Source: UBA3071 sp965369635
Lineage (GTDB): Bacteria > Chloroflexota > Anaerolineae > UBA3071
Direction: 5' to 3'
Assembly (NCBI GenBank): GCA_965369635.1
Contig: CBDURC010000216.1
Location: forward strand, 1-5,204
Length of the DNA stretch: 5,204 nucleotides
The stretch's first letter is position 1; every line of letters begins with the position of its first letter. This document shows positions 1-5,204 of this stretch, piece by piece. Under the pieces are notes generated by a model, which saw only the letters and a program-made list of their open reading frames with translations, was not told the origin of the DNA and searched no databases. A program made the translations under genes and the position numbers.

Positions 1-220
1 CAAGCGGGGCCAGCGTATAGCCTGCCGAACTTACGGCCCTGGCAATCTGCTCGCTTGGCAGGTCTGGCATCGTCATTGTGTAACATGAAACCGTCAGCGT
101 GCCGGCGGCGTGGTCAACCTGGCAATCGTCCACGCCTTCAACCCGGCTGACGGCTGCCCGGACTCGCTGGGCACAATCCATGCAGGTTAGCCCTGCCACG
201 GTGAACGTCTTGGTTGGCAT
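1..220 (-). CDS. HMA-domain metal-binding protein, 3' part cut by window edge (chaperone or N-terminus of a metal P-type ATPase)
   Basis: About 73 codons are visible before the frame leaves the window. The N-terminus is one complete heavy-metal-associated (HMA) ferredoxin-like fold: GLTCMDC at residues 10-16 gives the metal-binding pair C13 and C16, followed by the helix AQRVRAAVSRVEGV, the strands, and a closing AGYTLAPL. By family knowledge, such domains bind Cu(I), Hg(II), Zn or Cd in the cytoplasm, or in the periplasm for MerP. No signal peptide precedes the motif, which argues against MerP. What follows is unseen: a stop soon after would make it a CopZ-like chaperone, while a long continuation would make it a P1B ATPase. 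Another ATG lies in frame at 232 (adding MPRQ). I prefer 220 because AAGG sits just before it, but both ribosome sites are mediocre. A good promoter lies at 313-341, so it is probably transcribed separately from merA. Confidence 0.82.
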   Translation of the reverse strand, partial: MPTKTFTVAGLTCMDCAQRVRAAVSRVEGVDDCQVDHAAGTLTVSCYTMTMPDLPSEQIARAVSSAGYTLAPL

Positions 221-312
221 TTGCCTTGGCATCGCTCCGTGCAATAACGTGTAACAAGATGTAGGTCGCTCGCTACGCCTTCGTCCTCGCTCACGGATCT
301 GTCATGATGAAC

Positions 313-341
313 ACTATAACTGCATGTTACCCGCCCGGCAA
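313..341 (-). promoter_or_regulatory. Sigma70-like promoter for the HMA gene
   Basis: On the minus strand, TTGCCG (-35, positions 341-336, 4 of 6 consensus) is followed after exactly 17 bases by TATAGT (-10, positions 318-313, 5 of 6 consensus). Transcription would start near 305 and leave a leader of about 75-85 bases before the ATG at 232 or 220. A short dyad, TAAC-N5-GTTA, straddles the spacer and the edge of the -10 and could bind a regulator, but it is only four base pairs per arm. Placement directly upstream of the only downstream gene supports it. Confidence 0.5.
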
Positions 342-347
342 GCGAGG

Positions 348-371
348 GTGGCCCGGCCCGAAGCCCAGCCC
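348..371. repeat. 24-bp exact direct repeat, copy A (intergenic)
   Basis: These 24 bases are identical, in the same orientation, to 2157-2180 inside merA. The plus-strand core is GGCCCGGCCCGAAGCCCAGC. On the minus strand this copy would read GWASGRAT in the same codon phase as merA, and the near-identity continues for one more codon (L), then stops. The frame here meets a stop soon after (MQL then TAG). The copy lies immediately upstream of the -35 of the HMA-gene promoter. Confidence 0.85.
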
Positions 372-376
372 ACCTC

Positions 377-438
377 GTCAGCGGAACAGCGGAACGAGCG
401 GAAAACAAACCTTCCGGTCTTTCCGCTTTTCCGCTGAC
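377..438. repeat. GCGGAA/TTCCGC repeat cluster forming a large dyad
   Basis: The left arm has tandem CAGCGGAA CAGCGGAA (379-394) and then AGCGGAAA (397-404). The right arm has TTTCCGCT (420-427) and TTTCCGCT (428-435). The outer arms GTCAGCGGAA (377-386) and TTCCGCTGAC (429-438) are a perfect 10-bp inverted repeat, and 397-404 with 420-427 form a perfect inner 8-bp inverted repeat. A related TTCCGG sits in the centre (412-417). No T-run follows on either strand, so a simple intrinsic terminator is unlikely. The cluster lies about 35-100 bases upstream of the HMA-gene -35. A multi-site operator, or a structured RNA at the end of the merA transcript, are the readings I consider. Confidence 0.75.
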
Positions 439-601
439 AGCGATGTGCTGCTTCTTCGAACGATTCTTTCTCTTTGATGCAGCGATGACTTCACCTCCTG
501 ATGATCCTGCCCAGATCACGCTCTCCATCCGCCTCGGCGTAACTCCAGGCAAGGTCGCTGACCCTTCAGATCACAAAACTCGATCCATTGCAGTGCCTGG
601 T

Positions 602-2305
602 TCAACCAGCGCAGCACGAAAGTTGAGCAACGTCCTTGTCGAAGGTTTGGGCGGCCAACTTCAGCCCTTCTACCTGTGTCAGATAGGGGAAGAGCGTGCC
701 GGTGAGGTCGCTCACCCGCAGCCCGGCCTTGAGGGCCAACGTTGCCGTCTGGATGACCTCGCCAGCCTCGGCGGCCAGAATGTGAGCACCAAGCAGCCGC
801 TCGGAGCCTCGATCGGCCACCAGCTTGATCAACCCGCGCCTGTCCCTCGCCGCCAGCGCCCGGGGCACATAGGCCAGGGGCAGGGTGGTGACCTTCACAT
901 CGTACTCGCTGGCCCCGCTTGAGGGGGGTCTGGCCCGCGCCTGGGATTCGGTCAGCCCCACAGTCGCCACCTGCGGGTCGGTAAAGATGACGTCTGGGAG
1001 CACTGTCAGATCGAGCTGTCTGCTATTCGCATTCAGCGCGTTCTCAGCGGCGATACCACCCGCTGCCGCGGCCACGTACACTAGTTTGGGCCGGTTCGTC
1101 ACGTCGCCGGCGGCGTAGATGCGCGGATGGCTCGTCTGCATGAATCCGTTCACCTGGATGAAGCCGCTGGCGTTCAGCGCCACGCCTGTGTCCTCCAGGC
1201 CCATGTCCCTGGTATGTGGCGTCCGACCTACAGCCATCAAGACCTGCTCGGCCCGGAACTCGCGTCGCTGGCCGTTCACCTCGGCCGTGACCACCTTCTG
1301 GCCATCATCCTGGCGGATCGCCAGCGGCCTGACGCCGGTGTGGATCGTCAATCCTTCCTGGCGCAGATAATCCGTCAGTGCCTCGGCGATCTCAGGCTCG
1401 TGCTCAGGGATGATCCGTGGGCTTCGTTGGAGAATCGTGACCTGGGTGCCGAAGCGAGCGAAGGCTTGCCCAAGCTCCAGGGCAACCCCCCGCCCGCCAA
1501 TGACGAGCAGTGTGCGCGGCTGCCTTTCCAGTGCCATCGCCGCCGTGCTGGTCAATACTTGCACTCCCTCAATCCCGTCAAGGGAGAGGATGCGCGGTTC
1601 GGCTCCGGTAGCGACGACGATCCCTCCCGCCTTGATGGTGCGTCCGTCCTCCAAGACAACGCCGCCGTCGCCTCGCAGCCGTGCCCATCCGTGAACCAGA
1701 GTGATGCGGTCGCCATAGGATGCTAGGACATCCACGTACTTGCTTTGGCGGAGTTCGGCAACCAATTGGTCTTTCTGGCCGATCACCGCCTTCCAGTCCA
1801 GTCCCTCGGCCCGGGTATGCACTCCGGCGAAGGGATGGTGCCCGGCCTTGTAGTACGCCTCCGCTGCCCGGATCAGGGTCTTGGACGGTACACACCCAGT
1901 ATTGACGCAAGTGCCGCCAATCGTGTCTGCCTCAATGATACAGGTCCTCCGGCCCAACTCGGCGGCCTTGATGGCCGCCGCCATCCCGGCCCCGCCAGTC
2001 CCTATGACGACCAGATCGTAATCTGCATCCTGGCCCCATCCCTCCGGTGGCTGTGGGGGCGTGATCGCTCGACGGGATAGCACAGTTGCCCGGTATCCGG
2101 CATTCTTGATGGCATTGGCCAGTTGTTCATCACTGACGCCTGGTTGGGCCGATAGAGTGGCCCGGCCCGAAGCCCAGCCCGGTACGTGAACCTGCGACAC
2201 CCCCTCAACTCCCTGCAACGCCTTTGTCACATGCAGGGCGCAGGAATCGCAGGTCATTCCCCGCACTTCCAACTTGATCTGCTGTTCAATATGCTTGCTA
2301 TTCAT
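602..2305 (-). CDS. merA: Mercuric reductase MerA with N-terminal HMA domain
   Basis: The 567-residue product is a complete cytoplasmic flavoprotein that reduces Hg(II) to volatile Hg(0) with NADPH. The N-terminal HMA domain (about 10-76) has GMTCDSC with C19 and C22. The pyridine nucleotide-disulphide oxidoreductase core follows: FAD motif GTGGAG (102-107), redox motif GGTCVNTGCVPSK with C133 and C138, NADPH-site region VIGGRGVALELG (268-279), second FAD motif YAAGDV (397-402), and the dimerisation domain ending FPYLTQVEG and LSCCAG. C564/C565 are the C-terminal Hg-transfer pair that separates MerA from lipoamide dehydrogenases. Y190 and Y541 sit at the spacings expected for the two catalytic tyrosines of Bacillus RC607 MerA. 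Compared with that enzyme there are about ten extra residues, apparently near 457-468 (RARPPSSGASEY). The start is the only ATG after an in-frame stop; its ribosome site (GAGAGAG) is weak. It lies 45 bp after the membrane-protein gene, so it is probably in the same operon. Confidence 0.97.
   Translation of the reverse strand: MNSKHIEQQIKLEVRGMTCDSCALHVTKALQGVEGVSQVHVPGWASGRATLSAQPGVSDEQLANAIKNAGYRATVLSRRAITPPQPPEGWGQDADYDLVVIGTGGAGMAAAIKAAELGRRTCIIEADTIGGTCVNTGCVPSKTLIRAAEAYYKAGHHPFAGVHTRAEGLDWKAVIGQKDQLVAELRQSKYVDVLASYGDRITLVHGWARLRGDGGVVLEDGRTIKAGGIVVATGAEPRILSLDGIEGVQVLTSTAAMALERQPRTLLVIGGRGVALELGQAFARFGTQVTILQRSPRIIPEHEPEIAEALTDYLRQEGLTIHTGVRPLAIRQDDGQKVVTAEVNGQRREFRAEQVLMAVGRTPHTRDMGLEDTGVALNASGFIQVNGFMQTSHPRIYAAGDVTNRPKLVYVAAAAGGIAAENALNANSRQLDLTVLPDVIFTDPQVATVGLTESQARARPPSSGASEYDVKVTTLPLAYVPRALAARDRRGLIKLVADRGSERLLGAHILAAEAGEVIQTATLALKAGLRVSDLTGTLFPYLTQVEGLKLAAQTFDKDVAQLSCCAG
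2157..2180. repeat. merA: 24-bp exact direct repeat, copy B (inside merA)
   Basis: This is the coding copy of the repeat also found at 348-371. On the minus strand it covers the last base of P42 through most of T50 of MerA (GWASGRAT), in the strand-turn-strand part of the HMA domain. Similar residues are expected at this place in HMA domains, so the merA copy is probably the original and the intergenic copy the derivative; that direction is inference. Confidence 0.85.
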
Positions 2306-2350
2306 CGCTAAACACTCTCTCTTGCTATGTCAGCCTTTCCCTGTCCCTGC

Positions 2351-2836
2351 TCATTCATTTCTCCGCCCTCCCAACATCCACAGGGTCCCTGCGACGGTCA
2401 GGCCGCTCATTCCGGCCCAGAACAGCAGCCCCATAGGCAACGGGGGGCGTGCCTGGCGGTACAGGCGCGCATACTCCGGGCCGGCGCGTCCCATGGTGTA
2501 GAACTCGGCGGCCAGTTCCCAGCCCGCCAGCCAGGCCAGCAGGCCGATCAGCAGCCGCAGCGCCCAGGGCGTATCCCGCCGCCGCCGGCCGGTCAGCCAC
2601 AGGGCCAGGCCGTGCAATAGCGCCAGGGGGAGAGTCTCCAGGTGCCCCAACTCGTGCCAGTAGGTCAGACGCTCCCGCTCCCGGCGCGGGATACCCTGCC
2701 GCAGGTGGATGTCCACCAGGCCGGGGTGGGGCAGAGGTACCCCGCCGGCCTTGACCCAGTGCCACATCCGCCCCACGGCGATTTCGGCGGGCAGGCCGTA
2801 CCAAGAGCGCACGTTCAAGGGTTGGTTTTCGGTCAT
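2351..2836 (-). CDS. Small membrane protein with HELGH (HExxH) metal-binding motif; possible membrane metallopeptidase
   Basis: The product has 161 residues and I do not recognise a named family. An N-terminal soluble part (1-58) leads into YWHELGH, giving H61, E62 and H65 of a zincin HExxH motif. Downstream, WELAAEFY gives E107 and E111 (ExxxE), where M48-like gluzincins often carry their third zinc ligand (ExxxD). Hydrophobic stretches at about 68-82, 91-112 and 133-156 suggest two or three membrane segments separated by basic loops (GRRRR, RQARPP). No signal peptide is apparent. The ATG overlaps the ATPase stop codon as ATGA, implying translational coupling; GGGGG seven bases upstream may serve as a ribosome site. 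The HExxH spacing and membrane setting suggest a peptidase or a metal-binding membrane factor acting with the ATPase, but function is inference. It is shorter than typical M48 or site-2 proteases. Confidence 0.85.
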   Translation of the reverse strand: MTENQPLNVRSWYGLPAEIAVGRMWHWVKAGGVPLPHPGLVDIHLRQGIPRRERERLTYWHELGHLETLPLALLHGLALWLTGRRRRDTPWALRLLIGLLAWLAGWELAAEFYTMGRAGPEYARLYRQARPPLPMGLLFWAGMSGLTVAGTLWMLGGRRNE

Positions 2837-4956
2837 TGGGGGGCCCCCAGGGTTACCCGGCGCAGCAGTTGCGCGTTGACAGCGACGATGACCGTGCTCA
2901 AGGACATCAGCAGCGCCCCGACAGCGGGCGAGAGCAAGATGCCCAGCGAGGCCAGCGCTCCGGCGGCCAGCGGCAGCGCAATGACGTTGTACCCCGTGGC
3001 CCAGACGAGGTTCTGGACCATCTTTCGATAAGTCGCCCGGCTCAGCTCAAAGATCTTGACCACGTCCAGCGGGTTACTCTGCACCAGGATGATGCCCGCC
3101 GACTCGATGGCCACGTCGGTGCCGCTGCCGATGGCGATGCCCACGTCGGCGCGGGTCAGCGCCGGGGCGTCGTTCACGCCGTCGCCGACCATGGCCACTC
3201 GCTTCTGCTGGCCCTGGAGCTCGGCCACCTTCTGGTCCTTGTGCTCCGGCAGCACCTCGGCAAAGACCGTGGTGATACCCAACTCCTCTGCGACCGCCTC
3301 CGCGACCGCTTCGCTGTCGCCGGTGAGCATGGCGACCTGAATGCCCATCTCCTGCAGCCGCTTGATCGCCTGCCTGCTCTCGGGCCGGACGACGTCGGCC
3401 AGGGCGAAGGCGGCGACCAGTTGCTGCCCGTCTAGCAGATAGACGACCGACTGCCCCTTCTGGCCTGCACTGTTGGTGAACCGAGCGAGGTCGTCGGGTA
3501 GATCGCTCTCCAACATCTCCAGCAGTCGGGGGCCGCCGACGTAGACCGTGTGCCCCTCGTGGGTGGCGCGGATGCCGCGCCCCTTGATGGCCTCAAAATC
3601 GCTAACGTGGAGCGGCGTGACGCCTCGTTCCTCGGCCTTGCGGCGGATGCCGCGCGCGATCAGGTGCTCCGAGTCGCCCTCGACGGCCGTCGCCAGCGCC
3701 AGCGCCCGGTCGTCTTCCCAGTCCTCGACGGTCGCCATATCCACAACGCCGAACTTCCCCTCGGTCAGCGTGCCGGTCTTGTCAAAGATAACGATGTCAA
3801 CCTCGCGGGCGGCCTCCAGCGCTAACCGGTCCCGCACCAGGATGCCGTTGCTGGCCCCCATCGAGGTGCTGATGGCCACCACCAGCGGGACCGCCAACCC
3901 CAGCGCGTGCGGGCAGGCGATGACCAGCACCGTCACGACCCGCTCTAGCACCTCCAGCTTCAGTCCCACGGCGGCGAGCCAGGCCACGGCGGTGACGGCG
4001 GCGACGGCCAGGGCGATGTAAAAGAGCCAGCCGGCGGCCTTGTCCGCCAGGATTTGCGTGTCGGATTTGCTCTGCTGCGCCTGCTCCACCAGCCGCATGA
4101 TGCCTGCCAGCGCGGTTTCGTCGCCGGTAGCCGTGACCCGCACCCGCAGGCTGCCGTCGCTGTTGATGGTGCCGCCGATCACCTCATCTCCGGGTGCCTT
4201 CGCCACCGGCTTCGACTCGCCTGTGATCATCGCCTGGTTGACGTCGGACCGGCCCTCCTCCACCACGCCGTCGGCGGGAACGCTGGCTCCCGGACGGACC
4301 AGTACCAGGTCGCCGTTCTGGAGCGCGCTCACCTCCACCTCCTCAGTCTCGCCGTTGGGAAGGATGCGCTCGGCGGTGTCGGGCATCAACTGGGCCAGTT
4401 CCTTGAGCGCTCCCGACGCCTGGCGTATGCTGCGCATCTCGATCCAGTGGCCCAGCAGCATCACGACGATCAGCGTAGCCATCTCCCAGAAGAAGCCGCT
4501 GCCGGGAGAGACAAAGAGCGCAAAGACGCTGTACACAAAGGCCACGCTGATCGCCAGCGAGATGAGGGTCATCATGCCGAGTTTCCGGCTGCGCACCTCT
4601 GGCACGGCCATCCGCAGGAAGGGCACGCCGCCGTAGAAAAAGATCGCCAACGCAAAGGCCGCGCCGATCCAGCGGCTGCCGGGGAACGCGGGCATGCTGA
4701 AGCCCAGCCACTCTTGCAGCATCGGGCTGAAGAGCAGCACCGGGATCGTAAGCACCAGGTTGACCCAGAAGCGCTGGCGGAACATCTGCTCGTGGCCGGT
4801 GTGGTCTACGTGACCGCCGTGCCCAGAGCGGTGGCCGCTATCTGTGGAAGCGTGCTGCTTGTGCTTGGCGTGAGCATCATGCTCAGCACGATGACTGGTC
4901 TGAGTTTCATCGTCATGTTGATGATCGTGCATTGCGTGAGTGTCCTGCTTTTGCAT
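2833..4956 (-). CDS. copB: CopB-type (P1B-3-like) copper-transporting P-type ATPase
   Basis: This 707-residue integral membrane pump is complete. The N-terminus (7-55) carries 14 histidines instead of an HMA domain, which is typical of CopB. Four membrane segments (about 64-171) precede the actuator domain with TGES (245-248). Segments five and six (about 309-364) contain the metal-site motif CPH (348-350) rather than CPC. Then come the phosphorylation loop DKTGTLT with D392, the nucleotide-domain SEHL (H431), and GDGVNDAP (591-598). The last two segments carry GYN (655-657) and MSxSTxIVAxNA (684-695), the P1B-3 signature. The likely reaction is ATP-driven export of Cu(II) or Cu(I). The His-Pro dipeptide usual in the N-domain is His-Leu here. 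I chose the ATG at 4956 because AAGGAAGG lies five bases upstream; a TTG at 4995 in the same frame would add 13 residues but has no ribosome site. The gene leads the probable operon. Confidence 0.96.
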   Translation of the reverse strand: MQKQDTHAMHDHQHDDETQTSHRAEHDAHAKHKQHASTDSGHRSGHGGHVDHTGHEQMFRQRFWVNLVLTIPVLLFSPMLQEWLGFSMPAFPGSRWIGAAFALAIFFYGGVPFLRMAVPEVRSRKLGMMTLISLAISVAFVYSVFALFVSPGSGFFWEMATLIVVMLLGHWIEMRSIRQASGALKELAQLMPDTAERILPNGETEEVEVSALQNGDLVLVRPGASVPADGVVEEGRSDVNQAMITGESKPVAKAPGDEVIGGTINSDGSLRVRVTATGDETALAGIMRLVEQAQQSKSDTQILADKAAGWLFYIALAVAAVTAVAWLAAVGLKLEVLERVVTVLVIACPHALGLAVPLVVAISTSMGASNGILVRDRLALEAAREVDIVIFDKTGTLTEGKFGVVDMATVEDWEDDRALALATAVEGDSEHLIARGIRRKAEERGVTPLHVSDFEAIKGRGIRATHEGHTVYVGGPRLLEMLESDLPDDLARFTNSAGQKGQSVVYLLDGQQLVAAFALADVVRPESRQAIKRLQEMGIQVAMLTGDSEAVAEAVAEELGITTVFAEVLPEHKDQKVAELQGQQKRVAMVGDGVNDAPALTRADVGIAIGSGTDVAIESAGIILVQSNPLDVVKIFELSRATYRKMVQNLVWATGYNVIALPLAAGALASLGILLSPAVGALLMSLSTVIVAVNAQLLRRVTLGAPQ

Positions 4957-4960
4957 AATG

Positions 4961-4969
4961 ACCTTCCTT
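4961..4969 (-). promoter_or_regulatory. Ribosome binding site deciding the ATPase start
   Basis: On the minus strand AAGGAAGGT is followed, after TCATT counted from the last G pair, by the ATG at 4956. It is the best Shine-Dalgarno-like sequence in the window at a normal spacing. It therefore favours the 707-residue product over the longer one starting at the TTG. Confidence 0.7.
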
Positions 4970-5011
4970 GCTGTCTGATTACCCTTGTTTCCCAAAGCGT
5001 TGTTGCGATCA

Positions 5012-5032
5012 CTACCAGTACACCAATGGTAG
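5012..5032. promoter_or_regulatory. Candidate operator: CTACCA-N9-TGGTAG dyad
   Basis: Plus-strand CTACCA (5012-5017) and TGGTAG (5027-5032) are perfect 6-bp inverted arms with a nine-base centre. The dyad overlaps the -10 element and predicted start site of the promoter proposed at 5026-5054, a placement typical of a repressor operator. The sequence matches no operator consensus I know (not CopY TACANNTGTA, nor the CueR ACCTTCC dyad), so the regulator is unknown. Confidence 0.4.
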
Positions 5033-5054
5033 CATCAATGCCTCAGCTTGTCTA
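5026..5054 (-). promoter_or_regulatory. Candidate sigma70-like promoter for the copB-merA operon
   Basis: On the minus strand, TAGACA (-35, positions 5054-5049, 5 of 6 consensus) and TACCAT (-10, positions 5031-5026, 4 of 6) are separated by exactly 17 bases. A start near 5018 would give a leader of about 60 bases before the ATG at 4956. An alternative on the same strand, TTGATG-N18-TAGTGA, would place the 5012-5032 dyad between the two elements in the manner of MerR-family promoters. The -10 is weak, so confidence is moderate. Confidence 0.42.
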
Positions 5055-5147
5055 CAACAAAAGTCCCTTTTTCGCTGAATTCGGCAACCGGTAGTCTCCC
5101 TGTTTCGTGTTGATGCTTCTCTCGCTACTACTCAGCCTATGCTCCCA

Positions 5148-5164
5148 GCCCCCGTCCCGGGGGC
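5148..5164. repeat. Perfect GC hairpin GCCCCCG-TCC-CGGGGGC
   Basis: Seven-base-pair perfect inverted arms flank three bases, about 190 bases upstream of the ATPase start. It lacks a following T-run on both strands, so it is a poor intrinsic terminator. Paired C/G tracts recall the pseudo-palindromes bound by CsoR copper repressors, but the flanking TA bases usual in those sites are absent. It could also be the end structure of a gene beyond the right edge. Confidence 0.5.
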
Positions 5165-5204
5165 GGCTTGTGCGGCAAATAGCTGCTCAAAACGAGATAC
5201 TCTC

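Larger units (their letters stand above)
221..601. other. Intergenic region between merA and the HMA gene; no convincing gene
   Basis: This gap of roughly 380 bases follows the merA stop codon. Read on the minus strand it holds, in order: an AT-richer stretch after merA with no clear intrinsic terminator; a perfect but orphan Shine-Dalgarno AGGAGGTGA (491-499) with no ATG, GTG or TTG at a proper distance; a GCGGAA/TTCCGC repeat cluster (377-438); a 24-bp exact match to part of merA (348-371); a promoter (313-341); and a leader of about 80 bases before the HMA gene. A minus-strand open frame across 552-187 overlaps the promoter and the HMA start. Its product is low-complexity and resembles no family I know, so I do not call it a gene. 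Confidence 0.6.

Noticed and set aside
187..552. Minus-strand open frame of 121 residues between merA and the HMA gene
   Set aside because: It starts at TTG, runs through the repeat cluster, promoter and first codons of the HMA gene in another frame, and its product is repetitive, Arg/Ser/Gly-rich and unlike any family I know.
597..609. CTGGTT-C-AACCAG palindrome over the merA stop codon as a terminator
   Set aside because: The stem is five or six pairs with almost no loop, and the nearest T-run is about 20 bases beyond, so it does not look like an intrinsic terminator.
443..922. Plus-strand open frame of 159 residues
   Set aside because: Mostly antisense to the well-supported merA 3' end, with no recognisable motif.
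2355..2804. Minus-strand open frame of 149 residues overlapping the membrane protein in another frame
   Set aside because: Gly/Pro/Arg/Ala-rich shadow; the alternative frame has ATGA coupling, HELGH and clear hydrophobic segments.
2834..2849. GGGGGCCCCC palindrome at the copB / membrane-protein junction as a regulatory site
   Set aside because: It lies within the last codons of copB and next to the overlapping start codon; a coding explanation plus a G-rich ribosome site is enough, though it could slow ribosomes locally.
4957..4995. TTG start at 4995 for the copper ATPase
   Set aside because: No ribosome site precedes it, whereas AAGGAAGG is well placed before the ATG at 4956; the 13 added residues carry no feature.
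4054..5094. Plus-strand open frame of 346 residues
   Set aside because: It is antisense to copB, driven by GC-rich codon bias; the residues (His, Gln, Asp, Arg rich) show no domain, while the opposite strand has every P1B ATPase motif.

Overview
The window is a GC-rich bacterial heavy-metal resistance locus. All recognisable genes are on the minus strand, so it reads right to left. The sequence does not fix the organism. High G+C, a CopB-type copper ATPase and a MerA with an N-terminal metal-binding domain fit several environmental phyla; Chloroflexota is only a weak guess from general family knowledge.

Layout in the direction of transcription: (1) 5204-4957 is a leader region with no gene. 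It holds a plausible sigma70-like promoter whose -10 and start-site region are covered by a dyad, plus a GC-rich hairpin further upstream. (2) 4956-2833 encodes a P1B-type ATPase with a His-rich N-terminus and a CPH transmembrane motif (CopB type). (3) 2836-2351, overlapping the ATPase stop codon as ATGA, encodes a small membrane protein that I do not recognise as a named family; it carries a HELGH (HExxH) motif. (4) After 45 bp, 2305-602 encodes a complete mercuric reductase (MerA) with a fused HMA domain and all the expected catalytic Cys and Tyr residues. (5) 601-221 has no convincing gene. It contains a cluster of GCGGAA/TTCCGC repeats arranged as a dyad, a 24-bp exact copy of a piece of merA, and a good promoter aimed at the next gene. 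(6) 220-1 is the start of a gene beginning with a complete HMA (GLTCMDC) domain and cut by the window edge.

Together this looks like a soft-metal detoxification unit. The ATPase would export copper or a related ion, MerA would reduce Hg(II) to Hg(0) in the cytoplasm, and the HMA protein or ATPase downstream would bind or move another portion of the metal pool. Genes 2-4 probably form one operon, and gene 5 appears to have its own promoter. No merR, merT, merP, merB or other regulator is visible, so mercury uptake and regulation must lie outside the window or work differently here. The most novel items are the HExxH membrane protein placed between the two resistance genes, and the unexplained repeats in the 221-601 gap.
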